Positions 17,530-25,124 of a DNA stretch of 64,000 bases are shown piece by piece (the first letter of the stretch is position 1; each line of letters opens with the position of its first letter). The notes under the pieces are model-generated. The model was given only the letters and a program-made list of their open reading frames with translations, was not told the origin of the DNA and made no database searches. The DNA is from Bradyrhizobium agreste (lineage in GTDB: Bacteria; Pseudomonadota; Alphaproteobacteria; Rhizobiales; Xanthobacteraceae). Made by a program: the position numbers and the translations under genes. The stretch lies in contig NZ_JACCHP010000002.1 of the NCBI RefSeq assembly GCF_016031625.1, positions 310,001 to 374,000 on the forward strand. The letters run 5' to 3'.

Positions 17530-18780
17530 ATGACTCGACGTACCGGCAGCGCCGATCTTCCTCTTCACACCGGGCGGGTTCCGCCCTGGCTGGCAAGTCG
17601 CATGTCCTCCCTGGGAGCCATCGTCACCCAGGCGATCGTGCATCATTACGGCCGCGACGCGTTTCTGCAGCGCCTGTCGCACCCATTCTGGTTCCAGTCG
17701 TTTGGCGCCGTAATGGGAATGGACTGGCATTCCTCCGGCATCACCACCTCGGTGATCGGCGCACTGAAGCGCGGGCTCGGACCGCTTCAGGACGAGCTCG
17801 GGATTTACGTTTGCGGCGGCCGCGGCCAGCACTCGCGCAAGACGCCGGACGAGCTGTTGCAGCTCGGCGACCGCGTCGGATTCGACGGCGTCAAGCTGAC
17901 CCGGGCCAGCCGTCTGGTGGCCAAGGTCGACAGTGCCGCGGTCCAGGACGGCTTCGATCTTTACCTGCATGGCTTCTTCGTCACCACTGAGGGCAAATGG
18001 ACGGTGGTGCAGCAGGGCATGAACGGCGACAAGCGGCAGGCGCGGCGCTATCACTGGCATTCCGAGGCCCTGAAGAGCTTTGTCGATGCACCGCACAGCG
18101 CAATCGACGGGCCGCAGCAGGGCGAGATCGTCAATCTCACCGATCATCGCGCCGATATGTCTCGGACGGCGCAGCTCGAGCTGTTGAACGATCTCGGTCC
18201 GGATCGCATCGTCTCCGAATTCGAACGGCTCATGGGGACCGAGTCCACGCCGGCGCAAGGCATGCTGCCGCATCTGATCATGCCCGCGCATCATGATGTG
18301 CGGCCGAAGGACGTGTTCGCGCGCCGCCTGCACGGCACGCTCGCCGCCGCAGCCGAGCGCGGCCCGGCGGATTTTCCGGAACTGCTGCTGACGCCGGGCG
18401 TCGGCGCGCGCACCGTGCGCTCGCTGGCCATGGTCGCGGAGGTCGTGCACGGTGCGCCCTATCGCTTCACCGACCCCGCGCGTTTCTCGCTCGCCCATGG
18501 CGGCAAGGACCGGCATCCCTACCCCGTTCCGATCAAGGTCTATGACGAGACCATCCGGGTGCTGAAGGGCGCGATCCAGAGCGCGAAGCTCGGACGCGAG
18601 GAGGAGATGCAGGCGATCAAGCGCCTCGACGACCAGGCACGGCGGCTGGAGCGGACCGCGCGCGGCCCCTCGGTTGCGGCTTTCATCGCCGATGAGCGTG
18701 CGGCCTCACCGGAGCTCGACGGCCGCTCGGTGTTCGGCTGGGAGCGCGATCTTGTGCCCGCAAAAAAGCGGACCGGCTGA
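17530..18780 (+). CDS. DUF763 protein
   Basis: A 416-residue protein of the DUF763 family, shared by archaea and scattered bacteria. It begins MTRRTGSADLPLHTGRVP, close to the start used by family members; the frame runs 37 codons further upstream without a site. Notable parts are WHSSGITTSVIGALKRGL, LTPGVGARTVRSLAMVAE (a helix-hairpin-helix-like segment that suggests contact with DNA) and GGKDRHPYPVPIKVYD. The family has no established function that I can state with confidence. The last codons form half of a terminator hairpin serving the opposite strand. Confidence 0.82.
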   Translation: MTRRTGSADLPLHTGRVPPWLASRMSSLGAIVTQAIVHHYGRDAFLQRLSHPFWFQSFGAVMGMDWHSSGITTSVIGALKRGLGPLQDELGIYVCGGRGQHSRKTPDELLQLGDRVGFDGVKLTRASRLVAKVDSAAVQDGFDLYLHGFFVTTEGKWTVVQQGMNGDKRQARRYHWHSEALKSFVDAPHSAIDGPQQGEIVNLTDHRADMSRTAQLELLNDLGPDRIVSEFERLMGTESTPAQGMLPHLIMPAHHDVRPKDVFARRLHGTLAAAAERGPADFPELLLTPGVGARTVRSLAMVAEVVHGAPYRFTDPARFSLAHGGKDRHPYPVPIKVYDETIRVLKGAIQSAKLGREEEMQAIKRLDDQARRLERTARGPSVAAFIADERAASPELDGRSVFGWERDLVPAKKRTG

Positions 18781-18792
18781 ACACCGGTCCGC
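18762..18792 (-). terminator. Intrinsic terminator of the small-protein operon
   Basis: Read on the minus strand, GCGGACCGG (18792-18784) and CCGGTCCGC (18776-18768) form a perfect 9-bp stem with a 7-base loop, followed by six T residues (18767-18762). It sits 23 bases after the last small gene and overlaps the stop codon of the convergent DUF763 gene. Confidence 0.85.
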
Positions 18793-18815
18793 AAGTTGGC
18801 GGGAGGAACGCCCTC

Positions 18816-19058
18816 TCAGGTCTCGTCGGCCTCCGGCTTCTCATCGAGCCGGTTTGCTGCGTGGTCCTGATATTGTTCGGTCTGGATGGACTTGCCGTCC
18901 ATCCCGCGAATGTCCGAATGCTGTTTCTTGTCTCGGTTGGATAGCACCATGTTGTCGCCGATCATGTCCTTCGGCACGTCGGTCAATGCGCCGGTGCCGT
19001 CGCCCTTGCCATGCATGCCCGATCTGAAATGCGTCTTACTGCCATGCCCACCTGGCAT
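18816..19058 (-). CDS. Small hydrophilic protein (80 aa)
   Basis: A very polar, Gly/Asp/Lys-rich protein that begins MPGGHGSKTHFRSGMHGKGDG. A middle part reads DVPKDMIGDNMVLSNRDKKQHS, and it has almost no hydrophobic core. It looks intrinsically disordered, like hydrophilins or small stress proteins. GAGGAGA lies 4 bases before the ATG. It is the last of five such genes in a row and is followed by a strong terminator. The phrase DMIGDNMVLSNRDKKQHSD suggests a conserved peptide motif rather than random low complexity. Function unknown. Confidence 0.75.
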   Translation of the reverse strand: MPGGHGSKTHFRSGMHGKGDGTGALTDVPKDMIGDNMVLSNRDKKQHSDIRGMDGKSIQTEQYQDHAANRLDEKPEADET

Positions 19059-19090
19059 TGGTCTCTCCTCTTGCAGTGGTCTCTGACGGC

Positions 19091-19354
19091 TCAGTGCTTC
19101 TGTTGCGCCGCCGTCGGTTTGGGCGGCTTGTGGCCGCTCTGACCGGGATCGTTGTGCTTGTTGTGATCGCTTTCCTGGTTGAGGCCGCCGCGGCTCACGG
19201 GAAACTCGCTGTGACGCACCTCCGGGTTGGCACGATGGGCGCGCGTGTCTTGCGGGTTATGACCGGCGGCCTGCTCGAGCTCGCGTGCATCCGGAACATC
19301 GGGCTTCCGCTCGAGGATGCGCACCTGCTGTTCGTGAGTCTTCTTGCCCTGCAT
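19091..19354 (-). CDS. Small hydrophilic protein (87 aa)
   Basis: A charged protein rich in Gln, His, Asn and Pro. It begins MQGKKTHEQQVRILERKPDVPDA, has a segment HNPQDTRAHRANPEVRHSEFPVSRGG and ends PPKPTAAQQKH. GGAGG precedes the ATG by 7 bases. Probably disordered except for a possible N-terminal helix. It lies 32 bases upstream of the 80-residue gene and 15 downstream of the 75-residue gene in the same transcription unit. No family recognised. Confidence 0.72.
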   Translation of the reverse strand: MQGKKTHEQQVRILERKPDVPDARELEQAAGHNPQDTRAHRANPEVRHSEFPVSRGGLNQESDHNKHNDPGQSGHKPPKPTAAQQKH

Positions 19355-19369
19355 TCTGGGCCTCCAATC

Positions 19370-19597
19370 TTACCGGCCTCTTCGGGGCGAACCGCTCCGC
19401 GCGACGTCCTTGTCGATACCGCCACCGATGTTCACGTCGTTCTCGACGTCGCCTTCGATCGTGTTCTCGCCCAAGACGTCCTCGAGGTCGTCAGGCGAAA
19501 CGCCCGCCATGTTCGTCCCCTTCGATCCGCCGATCAGGGGATTATCACGGATGTCCTTTTCGGTCGGCGCGTACAGCTTGGGTTGCTTGTTGGTCAT
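19370..19597 (-). CDS. Small hydrophilic acidic protein (75 aa)
   Basis: Starts MTNKQPKLYAPTEKDIRDNP after GGAGGCAGGTG; the longer in-frame start at 19657 lies inside the previous gene. It is rich in Asp, Gly and Asn, with DDLEDVLGENTIEGDVENDVNIGGG. The spaced acidic residues could bind cations such as calcium, but this is only suggestive. It begins 1 base after the stop of the 66-residue gene, implying coupled translation. Function unknown. Confidence 0.72.
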   Translation of the reverse strand: MTNKQPKLYAPTEKDIRDNPLIGGSKGTNMAGVSPDDLEDVLGENTIEGDVENDVNIGGGIDKDVARSGSPRRGR

Positions 19598-19598
19598 G

Positions 19599-19799
19599 TC
19601 ACCTGCCTCCGCCCTTTCCGGCCTCGTCGTGCCTGTGATGGGAATCGCGCTCTCCACCGCCGCCCGAAATCCGGCTGTGGCTGCGCTGCGGATCGTCAGC
19701 CGGCGGCTTCTTCACCTGAAGCGGGGCCTTCGCGTTCTCGTGCGAAGCGCCGGGTCCGCCCTGACGAATGCTGTTCGGTGTCTTGGTGGATGTCGACAT
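19599..19799 (-). CDS. Small hydrophilic protein (66 aa)
   Basis: Starts MSTSTKTPNSIRQGGPGASH after a GAGGAGG site. It continues with NAKAPLQVKKPPADDPQRSH and a His/Gly-rich tail (SGGGGERDSHHRHDEAGKGGG) that could bind metal ions. Strongly hydrophilic with no fold signature. It is the second of five small genes, 14 bases after the 61-residue gene. Function unknown. Confidence 0.72.
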   Translation of the reverse strand: MSTSTKTPNSIRQGGPGASHENAKAPLQVKKPPADDPQRSHSRISGGGGERDSHHRHDEAGKGGGR

Positions 19800-19813
19800 G
19801 AATGTCGTCCTCC

Positions 19814-19999
19814 TCAACGATCTTGCTGATAGCCTTGATTGGTCGTGTTCTGCTTGATGTTGCCCTGCTGTCCCTGCTGGTCCGGATTCTGCACACGCCG
19901 CTGCCCGTGCGGCGTCTGGTCTGCTCGGACCTGCTTGCTGTCACCAGTTCCCTTCGGGCTCTGGTTGGCGTCCGGGACGGGTGGCATCTTGCTGGCCAT
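19814..19999 (-). CDS. Small Gln/Asn-rich hydrophilic protein (61 aa)
   Basis: Starts MASKMPPVPDANQSPKGTGD after AAGGAGG. The C-terminal half is rich in Gln and Asn (RRVQNPDQQGQQGN, then KQNTTNQGYQQDR). It has no hydrophobic core and is probably disordered. It is the first of the five small genes and lies 36 bases after the CBS-domain gene, so the whole row is probably one operon. Function unknown; the composition resembles desiccation-tolerance hydrophilins. Confidence 0.72.
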   Translation of the reverse strand: MASKMPPVPDANQSPKGTGDSKQVRADQTPHGQRRVQNPDQQGQQGNIKQNTTNQGYQQDR

Positions 20000-20035
20000 G
20001 AGAACCTCCTTGTGGAACGTGACGCCGTGAAGCAG

Positions 20036-20464
20036 TCAGTGCCGCTCCCGCGCAGCGGGTGCGGAGATGTCCTTCAATGCGTCTTGCGCGCACTCGTCGT
20101 CTGTCCTGCTGATGTCTGCGAGCGCAACGACACCGACCAGGCGCTTCTGGCGGTTGATCACCGGGAGACGCCGGATCTGGTGCGTGGCCATCACCTGTGA
20201 AGCGCCTTCCACATCGTCGTCTTCAAAGCAATAACAGACGCCCTTGGACATCACTTCGCGGACCGACGTGTTGCCCGGCGCGCGTTCCTCGGCGACCGCG
20301 CGCGTGACGATGTCCCTGTCAGTGATCATGCCGATAAGACGATCGTTCTCGCCCACCGGCAAGGCTCCGACATCGTCGTCGCGCATCCAGCGAGAGGCTT
20401 CCCGTATGGTCATGTTGGGATCGGCAATGTGCACGGATGGTGTCATGATCTCGCGAACTTGCAT
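20036..20464 (-). CDS. CBS-domain protein (two CBS domains)
   Basis: A 142-residue soluble protein made of two CBS domains in tandem, each with the typical opening (VREIMTPSVHIADP and VREVMSKGVCYC) and closing (RLIGMITDRDIVTRAV and RLVGVVALADISR). CBS pairs bind adenosine nucleotides and act as energy or ionic-strength sensors. Stand-alone versions often adjust partner proteins. GGAGA lies before the ATG. It heads the small-protein operon and lies just downstream of the DUF2267 gene. Confidence 0.9.
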   Translation of the reverse strand: MQVREIMTPSVHIADPNMTIREASRWMRDDDVGALPVGENDRLIGMITDRDIVTRAVAEERAPGNTSVREVMSKGVCYCFEDDDVEGASQVMATHQIRRLPVINRQKRLVGVVALADISRTDDECAQDALKDISAPAARERH

Positions 20465-20502
20465 GCTGGATCTCCGATAATCTTTCGGGATATCCGTCTG
20501 CT

Positions 20503-20528
20503 AACGCCGGCCTCGCGGCGAAGGTTTC
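20503..20528 (-). promoter_or_regulatory. Candidate EcfG-type promoter for the CBS/small-protein operon
   Basis: On the minus strand GAAAC (20528-20524), 17 bases, then CGTT (20506-20503). The alphaproteobacterial general-stress sigma factor EcfG recognises GGAAC-N16/17-CGTT, so this fits at 8 of 9 positions. The 3' end is 38 bases before the ATG of the CBS gene. It is a short motif and could occur by chance. Confidence 0.4.
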
Positions 20529-20535
20529 CATCGGC

Positions 20536-20997
20536 CTAGTGCGACATACCCTTCTCATCCGTCGTGCCGGGTTCCATGCTCCAGATCGCCCGCACCTCCT
20601 CCGGCAAGGCCTCCCGGACCTTTTCGATCTGGCCCGCGGTCAAGTGACGGGAGAGAACATTGAACACCGCGCGTGCGGCATCCTCCGTATCGACCGGTCG
20701 CCCGAACTTCAGTTCCTCGGCGATGAGCTGAAGAAACTCTTCCAGCGACCGCACCCGGCTCGGCATTGCCGATGGCCGGAACTGATCATAGTACGCGCCG
20801 CGGACCAGCAGCGGCAGCTGTGATCCCAGATGTGCCGCAAGCTCCACCGGCAGGCGATCGCGTATCGCGCGCAGCACGGCGGCCGTTACGCGCCACGACT
20901 GCTGATCGTCCAAACCGATTTCTTCGCTGATCTCGTTGAGCCAGAGATGCGTCGTCTGTGCTGTCTTGTCGAATACCGGTATCGCGCTGGAACTCAT
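20536..20997 (-). CDS. DUF2267 protein
   Basis: A 153-residue all-helical protein of the DUF2267 family. It contains WLNEISEEIGLDDQQSWRVTAAVLRAIRDRLP, then LGSQLPLLVRGAYYDQF and a second helical repeat ending LPEEVRAIW. Family members are small stand-alone proteins, often found beside stress or CBS genes. The biochemical role is not known to me. GGAGG lies 6 bases before the ATG, and an EcfG-like promoter lies at a fitting distance upstream. Confidence 0.85.
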   Translation of the reverse strand: MSSSAIPVFDKTAQTTHLWLNEISEEIGLDDQQSWRVTAAVLRAIRDRLPVELAAHLGSQLPLLVRGAYYDQFRPSAMPSRVRSLEEFLQLIAEELKFGRPVDTEDAARAVFNVLSRHLTAGQIEKVREALPEEVRAIWSMEPGTTDEKGMSH

Positions 20998-21034
20998 TGT
21001 GAACCTCCGCTTCGGATTTCGAGGTCTCGATCAC

Positions 21035-21059
21035 AACAGGTGCGATCACGCACCGTTCC
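21035..21059 (-). promoter_or_regulatory. Candidate EcfG-type promoter for the DUF2267 gene
   Basis: On the minus strand GGAAC (21059-21055), 16 bases, then TGTT (21038-21035), matching GGAAC-N16-CGTT at 8 of 9 positions. The spacer contains the palindrome GGTGCG/CGCACC. The gene starts 37 bases further on. Confidence 0.45.
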
Positions 21060-21126
21060 TGGCCGAGGCGCAGACTTCAGATGAAATTTGTATCCGGAAC
21101 GAGCGCGATCTCGGACCTGCGGCTCG

Positions 21127-22362
21127 TCAAGCGGCCCGCTGGGTCGACATTGTCATGGCGTCGTCCAGAACCGGTAGCTTTTCGAGTGCGCGAAGTCCTG
21201 GCCTGCGACGCCACCGAATTTGCGAAGGCTCGACGGCCAGCCGGAGTTTCGGCCAACGCACGAACAGCGCCTCCAGCGCGCAAGCCGTCTCGATGCGCGC
21301 GAGCTGATGGCCGAGACAGAAGTGGATTCCCGTGCCGAACGAGATATGGCGGTTCGGCTTGCGCTCGAGATCGAGGTTCTCGGGACGATCATGAACCGCC
21401 GGATCCATGTTCGCAGCGGCGAGCATGACCATGACGCGATCGCCCTTCTTCAGGCGCACGCCTTCGACCTCGACCTCGCGCCGCACGTAGCGTGGCTTGG
21501 AGAATTGGACGGGCGAGACGAAGCGCAGGAACTCCTCGACCGCGAGCCCGAGGCGGCTCCAATCCTGTTCCAGCCAGTCGCGCAGCTCGGGATTCCTGAG
21601 CAGCTCGTAGACGGAACCGCTGATGAGATGGGTGGTGGTTTCCGATCCCGCACCCAGCAACAGAAACACCATCGAAACCATTTCATCCGGCGTGATCTGG
21701 CCGCCTTCGCGCTCGACCTGAATCAGCTCGGCAATCAGGCCCTCGCCGCTCTCTCCGCGCGCGATCTGCAACTGCTGCTCGAGGTAGGCGCGCATCTTGC
21801 GCAGCGCAAACAGCAGGCGAAAGAAACTGAGGACATTCGTCAGCGAGGTCATCGCGTTGGCCCAGGCGATGAACTTTGGACGATCCGCCAGCGGCAGGCC
21901 GAGCAGCTCCGAGATCACCGCGAGCGGCAGGATGCGTGCATAGCGCTGGACCAGATCGGCCGGGCATCCTTGCGCGAACAGCTCGTCGGCCAGACCGTCA
22001 GCGATGGCCCGGATGTGCGGCTCCATCGCGACGATCGCGCGGCGGCGAAACGCTTCGTCCACGATGCTGCGCAGCCGCGTGTGATCCGGCTCATCCATCG
22101 TCAGCATGTTGTTGGCGATGGTCCTGACGAACCTCGGCATCCACCAGCGCAAGCCCGCGACGTCGCCACCCTCCTTGCGCAACGTGAAGGTCGCGCCGTC
22201 CTTCAGGACCTGCGCGGTGGCGTCATGGGTCGTGGTGATCCAGACATTGCCGACGATGGGAAACCGCGTCGCGACCACAGGGCCCGACATGCGCAACGTC
22301 GCGATCGCCTTGGGCGGATCGCGAAAGAAGGCCTCGCTGGTGAAATCGAGGCGCGTTGGCAT
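21127..22362 (-). CDS. Cytochrome P450
   Basis: A soluble bacterial P450 of 411 residues. The I-helix oxygen-activation motif AGSETT is at 238-243, the ExxR pair at E277/R280, and the haem loop FGTGIHFCLGHQLAR places the axial cysteine at residue 349. It would oxidise a small organic molecule using electrons from a ferredoxin. No ferredoxin gene is adjacent; a ferredoxin-NADP reductase gene is about 0.5 kb away on the same strand but appears to belong to another regulon. The start lacks a clear ribosome site. Substrate unknown. Confidence 0.92.
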   Translation of the reverse strand: MPTRLDFTSEAFFRDPPKAIATLRMSGPVVATRFPIVGNVWITTTHDATAQVLKDGATFTLRKEGGDVAGLRWWMPRFVRTIANNMLTMDEPDHTRLRSIVDEAFRRRAIVAMEPHIRAIADGLADELFAQGCPADLVQRYARILPLAVISELLGLPLADRPKFIAWANAMTSLTNVLSFFRLLFALRKMRAYLEQQLQIARGESGEGLIAELIQVEREGGQITPDEMVSMVFLLLGAGSETTTHLISGSVYELLRNPELRDWLEQDWSRLGLAVEEFLRFVSPVQFSKPRYVRREVEVEGVRLKKGDRVMVMLAAANMDPAVHDRPENLDLERKPNRHISFGTGIHFCLGHQLARIETACALEALFVRWPKLRLAVEPSQIRWRRRPGLRALEKLPVLDDAMTMSTQRAA

Positions 22363-22463
22363 GGGATCACCGGAGCGATTGGTGGCGTATCACCGAGATG
22401 GTGCACGGCGCGGCCGGCGCAAGGGCACGTCTGCTCGTCGGCCGCCGGCGTGGAGAGCCGCGC

Positions 22464-22787
22464 CTATCCACGCCCGGAGGAGCGCTGGCCGCTCTTGCGC
22501 TGCTGCTGGGTATAGGCGTCCCAATGGCTCCAGCTGCCATTGCTGAGGCTCTGCAGGTCGGTTGCGAGTGGACGGCGCGTGCGCTTGTCGTAATCGGCGA
22601 TCGCGCGCTCCGACTGCGCGATCTTGCGTTTGAGTTCTGCGATCGTCTTCTGCGTCTGGCCGTTGCGCTTCGAGGTGGCGATCTCGCCCATCGTGAAGCG
22701 CGCGGTCTCCAGCGCCTTCAGCTCGGCGCGGTTCTTCTTCAACTGAACCCGGTGCCAGGCGATGTTGCTGTCGCTGTCCGCAACCAT
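22464..22787 (-). CDS. Conserved hypothetical coiled-coil protein (107 aa)
   Basis: Begins MVADSDSNIAWHRVQLKKNRAEL and is mostly one long charged helix region (residues 8-70) rich in Lys, Glu and Gln, with likely coiled-coil character. The tail is Trp/Gln-rich (LQSLSNGSWSHWDAYTQQQRK). The frame is open for 44 codons upstream, but that part is Arg-rich and unlike a protein, so the ATG at 22787 is preferred. No enzyme motif. Function unknown. Confidence 0.68.
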   Translation of the reverse strand: MVADSDSNIAWHRVQLKKNRAELKALETARFTMGEIATSKRNGQTQKTIAELKRKIAQSERAIADYDKRTRRPLATDLQSLSNGSWSHWDAYTQQQRKSGQRSSGRG

Positions 22788-22893
22788 GTGGGAACTCCGC
22801 TGATTCGGTCCCACATAGTATCGTGCGCCGAATCGGCGCCGCAACGCCCCGGCGGTGGCGAAAATGCGATCTTCTCGCGCAGAAATTCCGGAT

Positions 22894-23667
22894 TTAGCGC
22901 TCGGCGAACGCCTTCTCAACCACGAACTGGGCCGGCTCGCCGTGGTTGCCCTCGACGAAGCCGCGCTCCCCCAAGAGGACGCGCGTGTCCGCCACCAGGG
23001 CCGGGCTGCCGCAGATCATGACGCGATCCTGGGCGGCTTCCAGCACCGGCAGACCGATGTCGCTGAAGAGCTTGCCTGAGGTGATGAGGTCCGTGATGCG
23101 GCCGCGGTTGCGGAAGGGATCGCGCGTCACGGTCGGGTAATAGATCAGCTGACTGCGGATGTACTCGCCGAGCAATTCGTCCTTCGGCAGATGCTCGGTG
23201 ATCATCTCGCCATAGGCGAGCTCCTTGACGTGCCGGCAGCCGTGCAGCAGCACCACCTTCTCGAAGCGCTCGTAGGTCTCGGGATCCTTGATCACGCTCA
23301 GGAACGGCGCAAGCCCCGTGCCCGTGCCGATCAGATAGAGGTTGCGCCCCTCTTCCAGGTTGTCGATCACCAGCGTGCCGGTGGCCTTGCGGCTGACGAT
23401 GATCTCGTCGCCTTCCTTCAGATGCTGGAGGCGCGAGGTCAGCGGACCGTCAGGCACCTTGATCGAGAAGAACTCCAGCGTGTCCTCGTAATTGGCGCTG
23501 GCGACGCTGTAGGCCCGCAGCAGCGGCTTCTCGCCGACCTTGAGCCCGATCATGGTGAATTCGCCGTTGCGGAAGCGGAAGGTCGGGCTGCGGGTGGTCT
23601 TGAAGGAGAACAGCGTGTCGGTCCAGTGGTGGACGCTCAAAACGCTTTCCTGATTGAAATTGCTCAT
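22894..23667 (-). CDS. fpr: Ferredoxin-NADP(+) reductase
   Basis: A 257-residue FAD enzyme that moves electrons between NADPH and ferredoxin. The FAD motif RAYSVAS begins near residue 51, the NADP-binding segment is LIGTGTGLAPFLSVI, and the C-terminal end FVVEKAFAER matches bacterial Fpr. GGAAGG precedes the ATG. It is divergent from the enamidase-like gene, and the shared 155-base gap holds the 16-bp palindrome also found at the reductase and hydroxylase promoters. I infer that it feeds electrons to the ferredoxin-dependent 6-hydroxynicotinate reductase. Confidence 0.88.
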   Translation of the reverse strand: MSNFNQESVLSVHHWTDTLFSFKTTRSPTFRFRNGEFTMIGLKVGEKPLLRAYSVASANYEDTLEFFSIKVPDGPLTSRLQHLKEGDEIIVSRKATGTLVIDNLEEGRNLYLIGTGTGLAPFLSVIKDPETYERFEKVVLLHGCRHVKELAYGEMITEHLPKDELLGEYIRSQLIYYPTVTRDPFRNRGRITDLITSGKLFSDIGLPVLEAAQDRVMICGSPALVADTRVLLGERGFVEGNHGEPAQFVVEKAFAER

Positions 23668-23718
23668 CTCACCTTCCCTGTCGCGTCAATTGCGGTTCCG
23701 AGGCCGGCAGCTATGCGT

Positions 23719-23748
23719 CGTTTGTACACGATCATTCGTATACTAATG
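23719..23748. promoter_or_regulatory. Predicted MarR operator pair, fpr/enamidase intergenic region
   Basis: CATTCGTATACTAATG (23733-23748) is an imperfect 16-bp palindrome that shares its first 11 bases with the site at 33376. A second, weaker match (CGTTTGTACACGATCA, 23719-23734) overlaps it. For fpr, a -35-like TTGACC lies at 23775-23770 on the minus strand, placing the operator just downstream of the promoter. Confidence 0.65.
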
Positions 23749-23823
23749 AATAATCCGGCTTGATCCGGCGGTCAAGGCTGCCCAAGATCGGAAGCGTTGC
23801 AGTTAGGAATAAGGAGCCCTTCC

Positions 23824-25020
23824 ATGGCGCATGACGCACCCCAGGCCACCGGACCCTCGAAGCTGGTGATCCGCAATATCGGCCTGATCCTGTCCGGCGC
23901 TTTGGAAAAGCCGATTCTGGACGGCGACACCATCGTCGCCGAGAACGGCAAGATCAGCGCGATCGGCCGCTTCAAGGACGTCAATACCGAAGGCGCCACC
24001 ACCATCGTCGACGCCAACGGCACCACGGTGGCGCCGGGCCTGATCGACAGCCACGTCCACCCAGTCGCCGGCGACTGGACGCCGCGGCAGAACCAGATCA
24101 ACTGGATCGACAGCTATCTGCACGGCGGCGTCACCACCATGATCTCCGCCGGCGAGGTGCACATGCCCGGCCGACCCCGCGACGTCGTCGGCCTCAAGGC
24201 CATGGCCGTATTCGCCCAGCGCGCGTTCTGGACCTTGCGCCCCGGCGGCGTGAAGGTTCACGCCGGCGCGCCGGTGATCGAATGCGAGATGGTGGAAGAA
24301 GACTTCAAGGAGATGGCGGCGAACGGCGTCAAGCTGCTCGGCGAGGTCGGCCTCGGCGGCGTCAAGGACGGTCCGACCGCGCGAAAAATGGTCGGCTGGG
24401 CGCGCAAATACGGCATCCAGAGCACCATCCACACCGGTGGCCCGTCGATCCCCGGCTCCGGCCTGATCGACAAGGACGTGGTGCTGGAGGCCGACACCGA
24501 CGTGGTCGGCCACATCAACGGCGGCCACACTGCCCTGCCCGACGACCAGATCCGCTGCATCTGCGAGGGCTGCAAGCGCGGGCTCGAGCTCGTGCACAAC
24601 GGCAATGAGCGCTCGGCCCTGTTCACGCTGCGCACCGCGCGCGAGATGGGCGACCTGCACCGCGTCATCCTCGGCACCGACGCGCCCGCCGGCTCCGGCG
24701 TGCAGCCGCTCGGCATCCTGCGCATGGTCTCGATGCTGTCCTCGCTCGGCGAGCTGCCGGCCGAGATCGCGTTCTGCCTTGCCACCGGCAACACCGCCCG
24801 GATGCGGCAGCTCGACTGCGGCCTGATCGAGGTCGGCCGCTCCGCCGATTTCGTCATCATGGACAAGGCGCAGCACTCGCCCGGCAAGAACATCCTGGAG
24901 AGCGTCCAGCTCGGCGACCTCCCAGGCATCGGCATGACCATCATCGATGGCATCGTGCGCACCCAGCGCAGCCGCAACACGCCGCCGGCCGGCAAAGTGC
25001 CGGAGCTGGTGGCGAAGTAA
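23824..25020 (+). CDS. ena: Enamidase-like amidohydrolase
   Basis: A 398-residue TIM-barrel amidohydrolase resembling enamidase of nicotinate fermentation, which opens 1,4,5,6-tetrahydro-6-oxonicotinate to 2-formylglutarate and ammonia. The metal motif DSHVHP has His77 and His79. Further ligand segments are STIHTGG, GHINGGHTAL and the catalytic-Asp stretch ILGTDAPAG. The start at 23824 follows AAGGAG; the frame opens 9 codons earlier. It is divergent from fpr and shares the operator with it. The enzyme name rests on family likeness plus context; a different cyclic amide is possible. Confidence 0.75.
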   Translation: MAHDAPQATGPSKLVIRNIGLILSGALEKPILDGDTIVAENGKISAIGRFKDVNTEGATTIVDANGTTVAPGLIDSHVHPVAGDWTPRQNQINWIDSYLHGGVTTMISAGEVHMPGRPRDVVGLKAMAVFAQRAFWTLRPGGVKVHAGAPVIECEMVEEDFKEMAANGVKLLGEVGLGGVKDGPTARKMVGWARKYGIQSTIHTGGPSIPGSGLIDKDVVLEADTDVVGHINGGHTALPDDQIRCICEGCKRGLELVHNGNERSALFTLRTAREMGDLHRVILGTDAPAGSGVQPLGILRMVSMLSSLGELPAEIAFCLATGNTARMRQLDCGLIEVGRSADFVIMDKAQHSPGKNILESVQLGDLPGIGMTIIDGIVRTQRSRNTPPAGKVPELVAK

Positions 25021-25040
25021 GCCAGGAAAATGGTGCCGTG

Positions 25041-25111
25041 GGGTGGGCAAAGCGCAGCGTGCCCACCATTTAGGAGTGGTGGGCACGGCGCAAGAGCGCC
25101 TTTGCCCACTC
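25041..25111. repeat. Palindromic intergenic repeat (GTGGGCAAAG type)
   Basis: GTGGGCAAAGCGC (25043-25055) pairs with GCGCCTTTGCCCAC (25096-25109) apart from one bulged base, and GTGCCCACC/GGTGGGCAC forms the inner stem. It fills the gap between the convergent enamidase and marR genes and may end transcription on both sides. Confidence 0.75.
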
Positions 25112-25124
25112 TACGAGACCACCT

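Noticed and set aside
25041..25111. CRISPR-like or insertion-sequence end
   Set aside because: There is one palindrome only, no regular spacers and no transposase; it fits a dispersed intergenic repeat.
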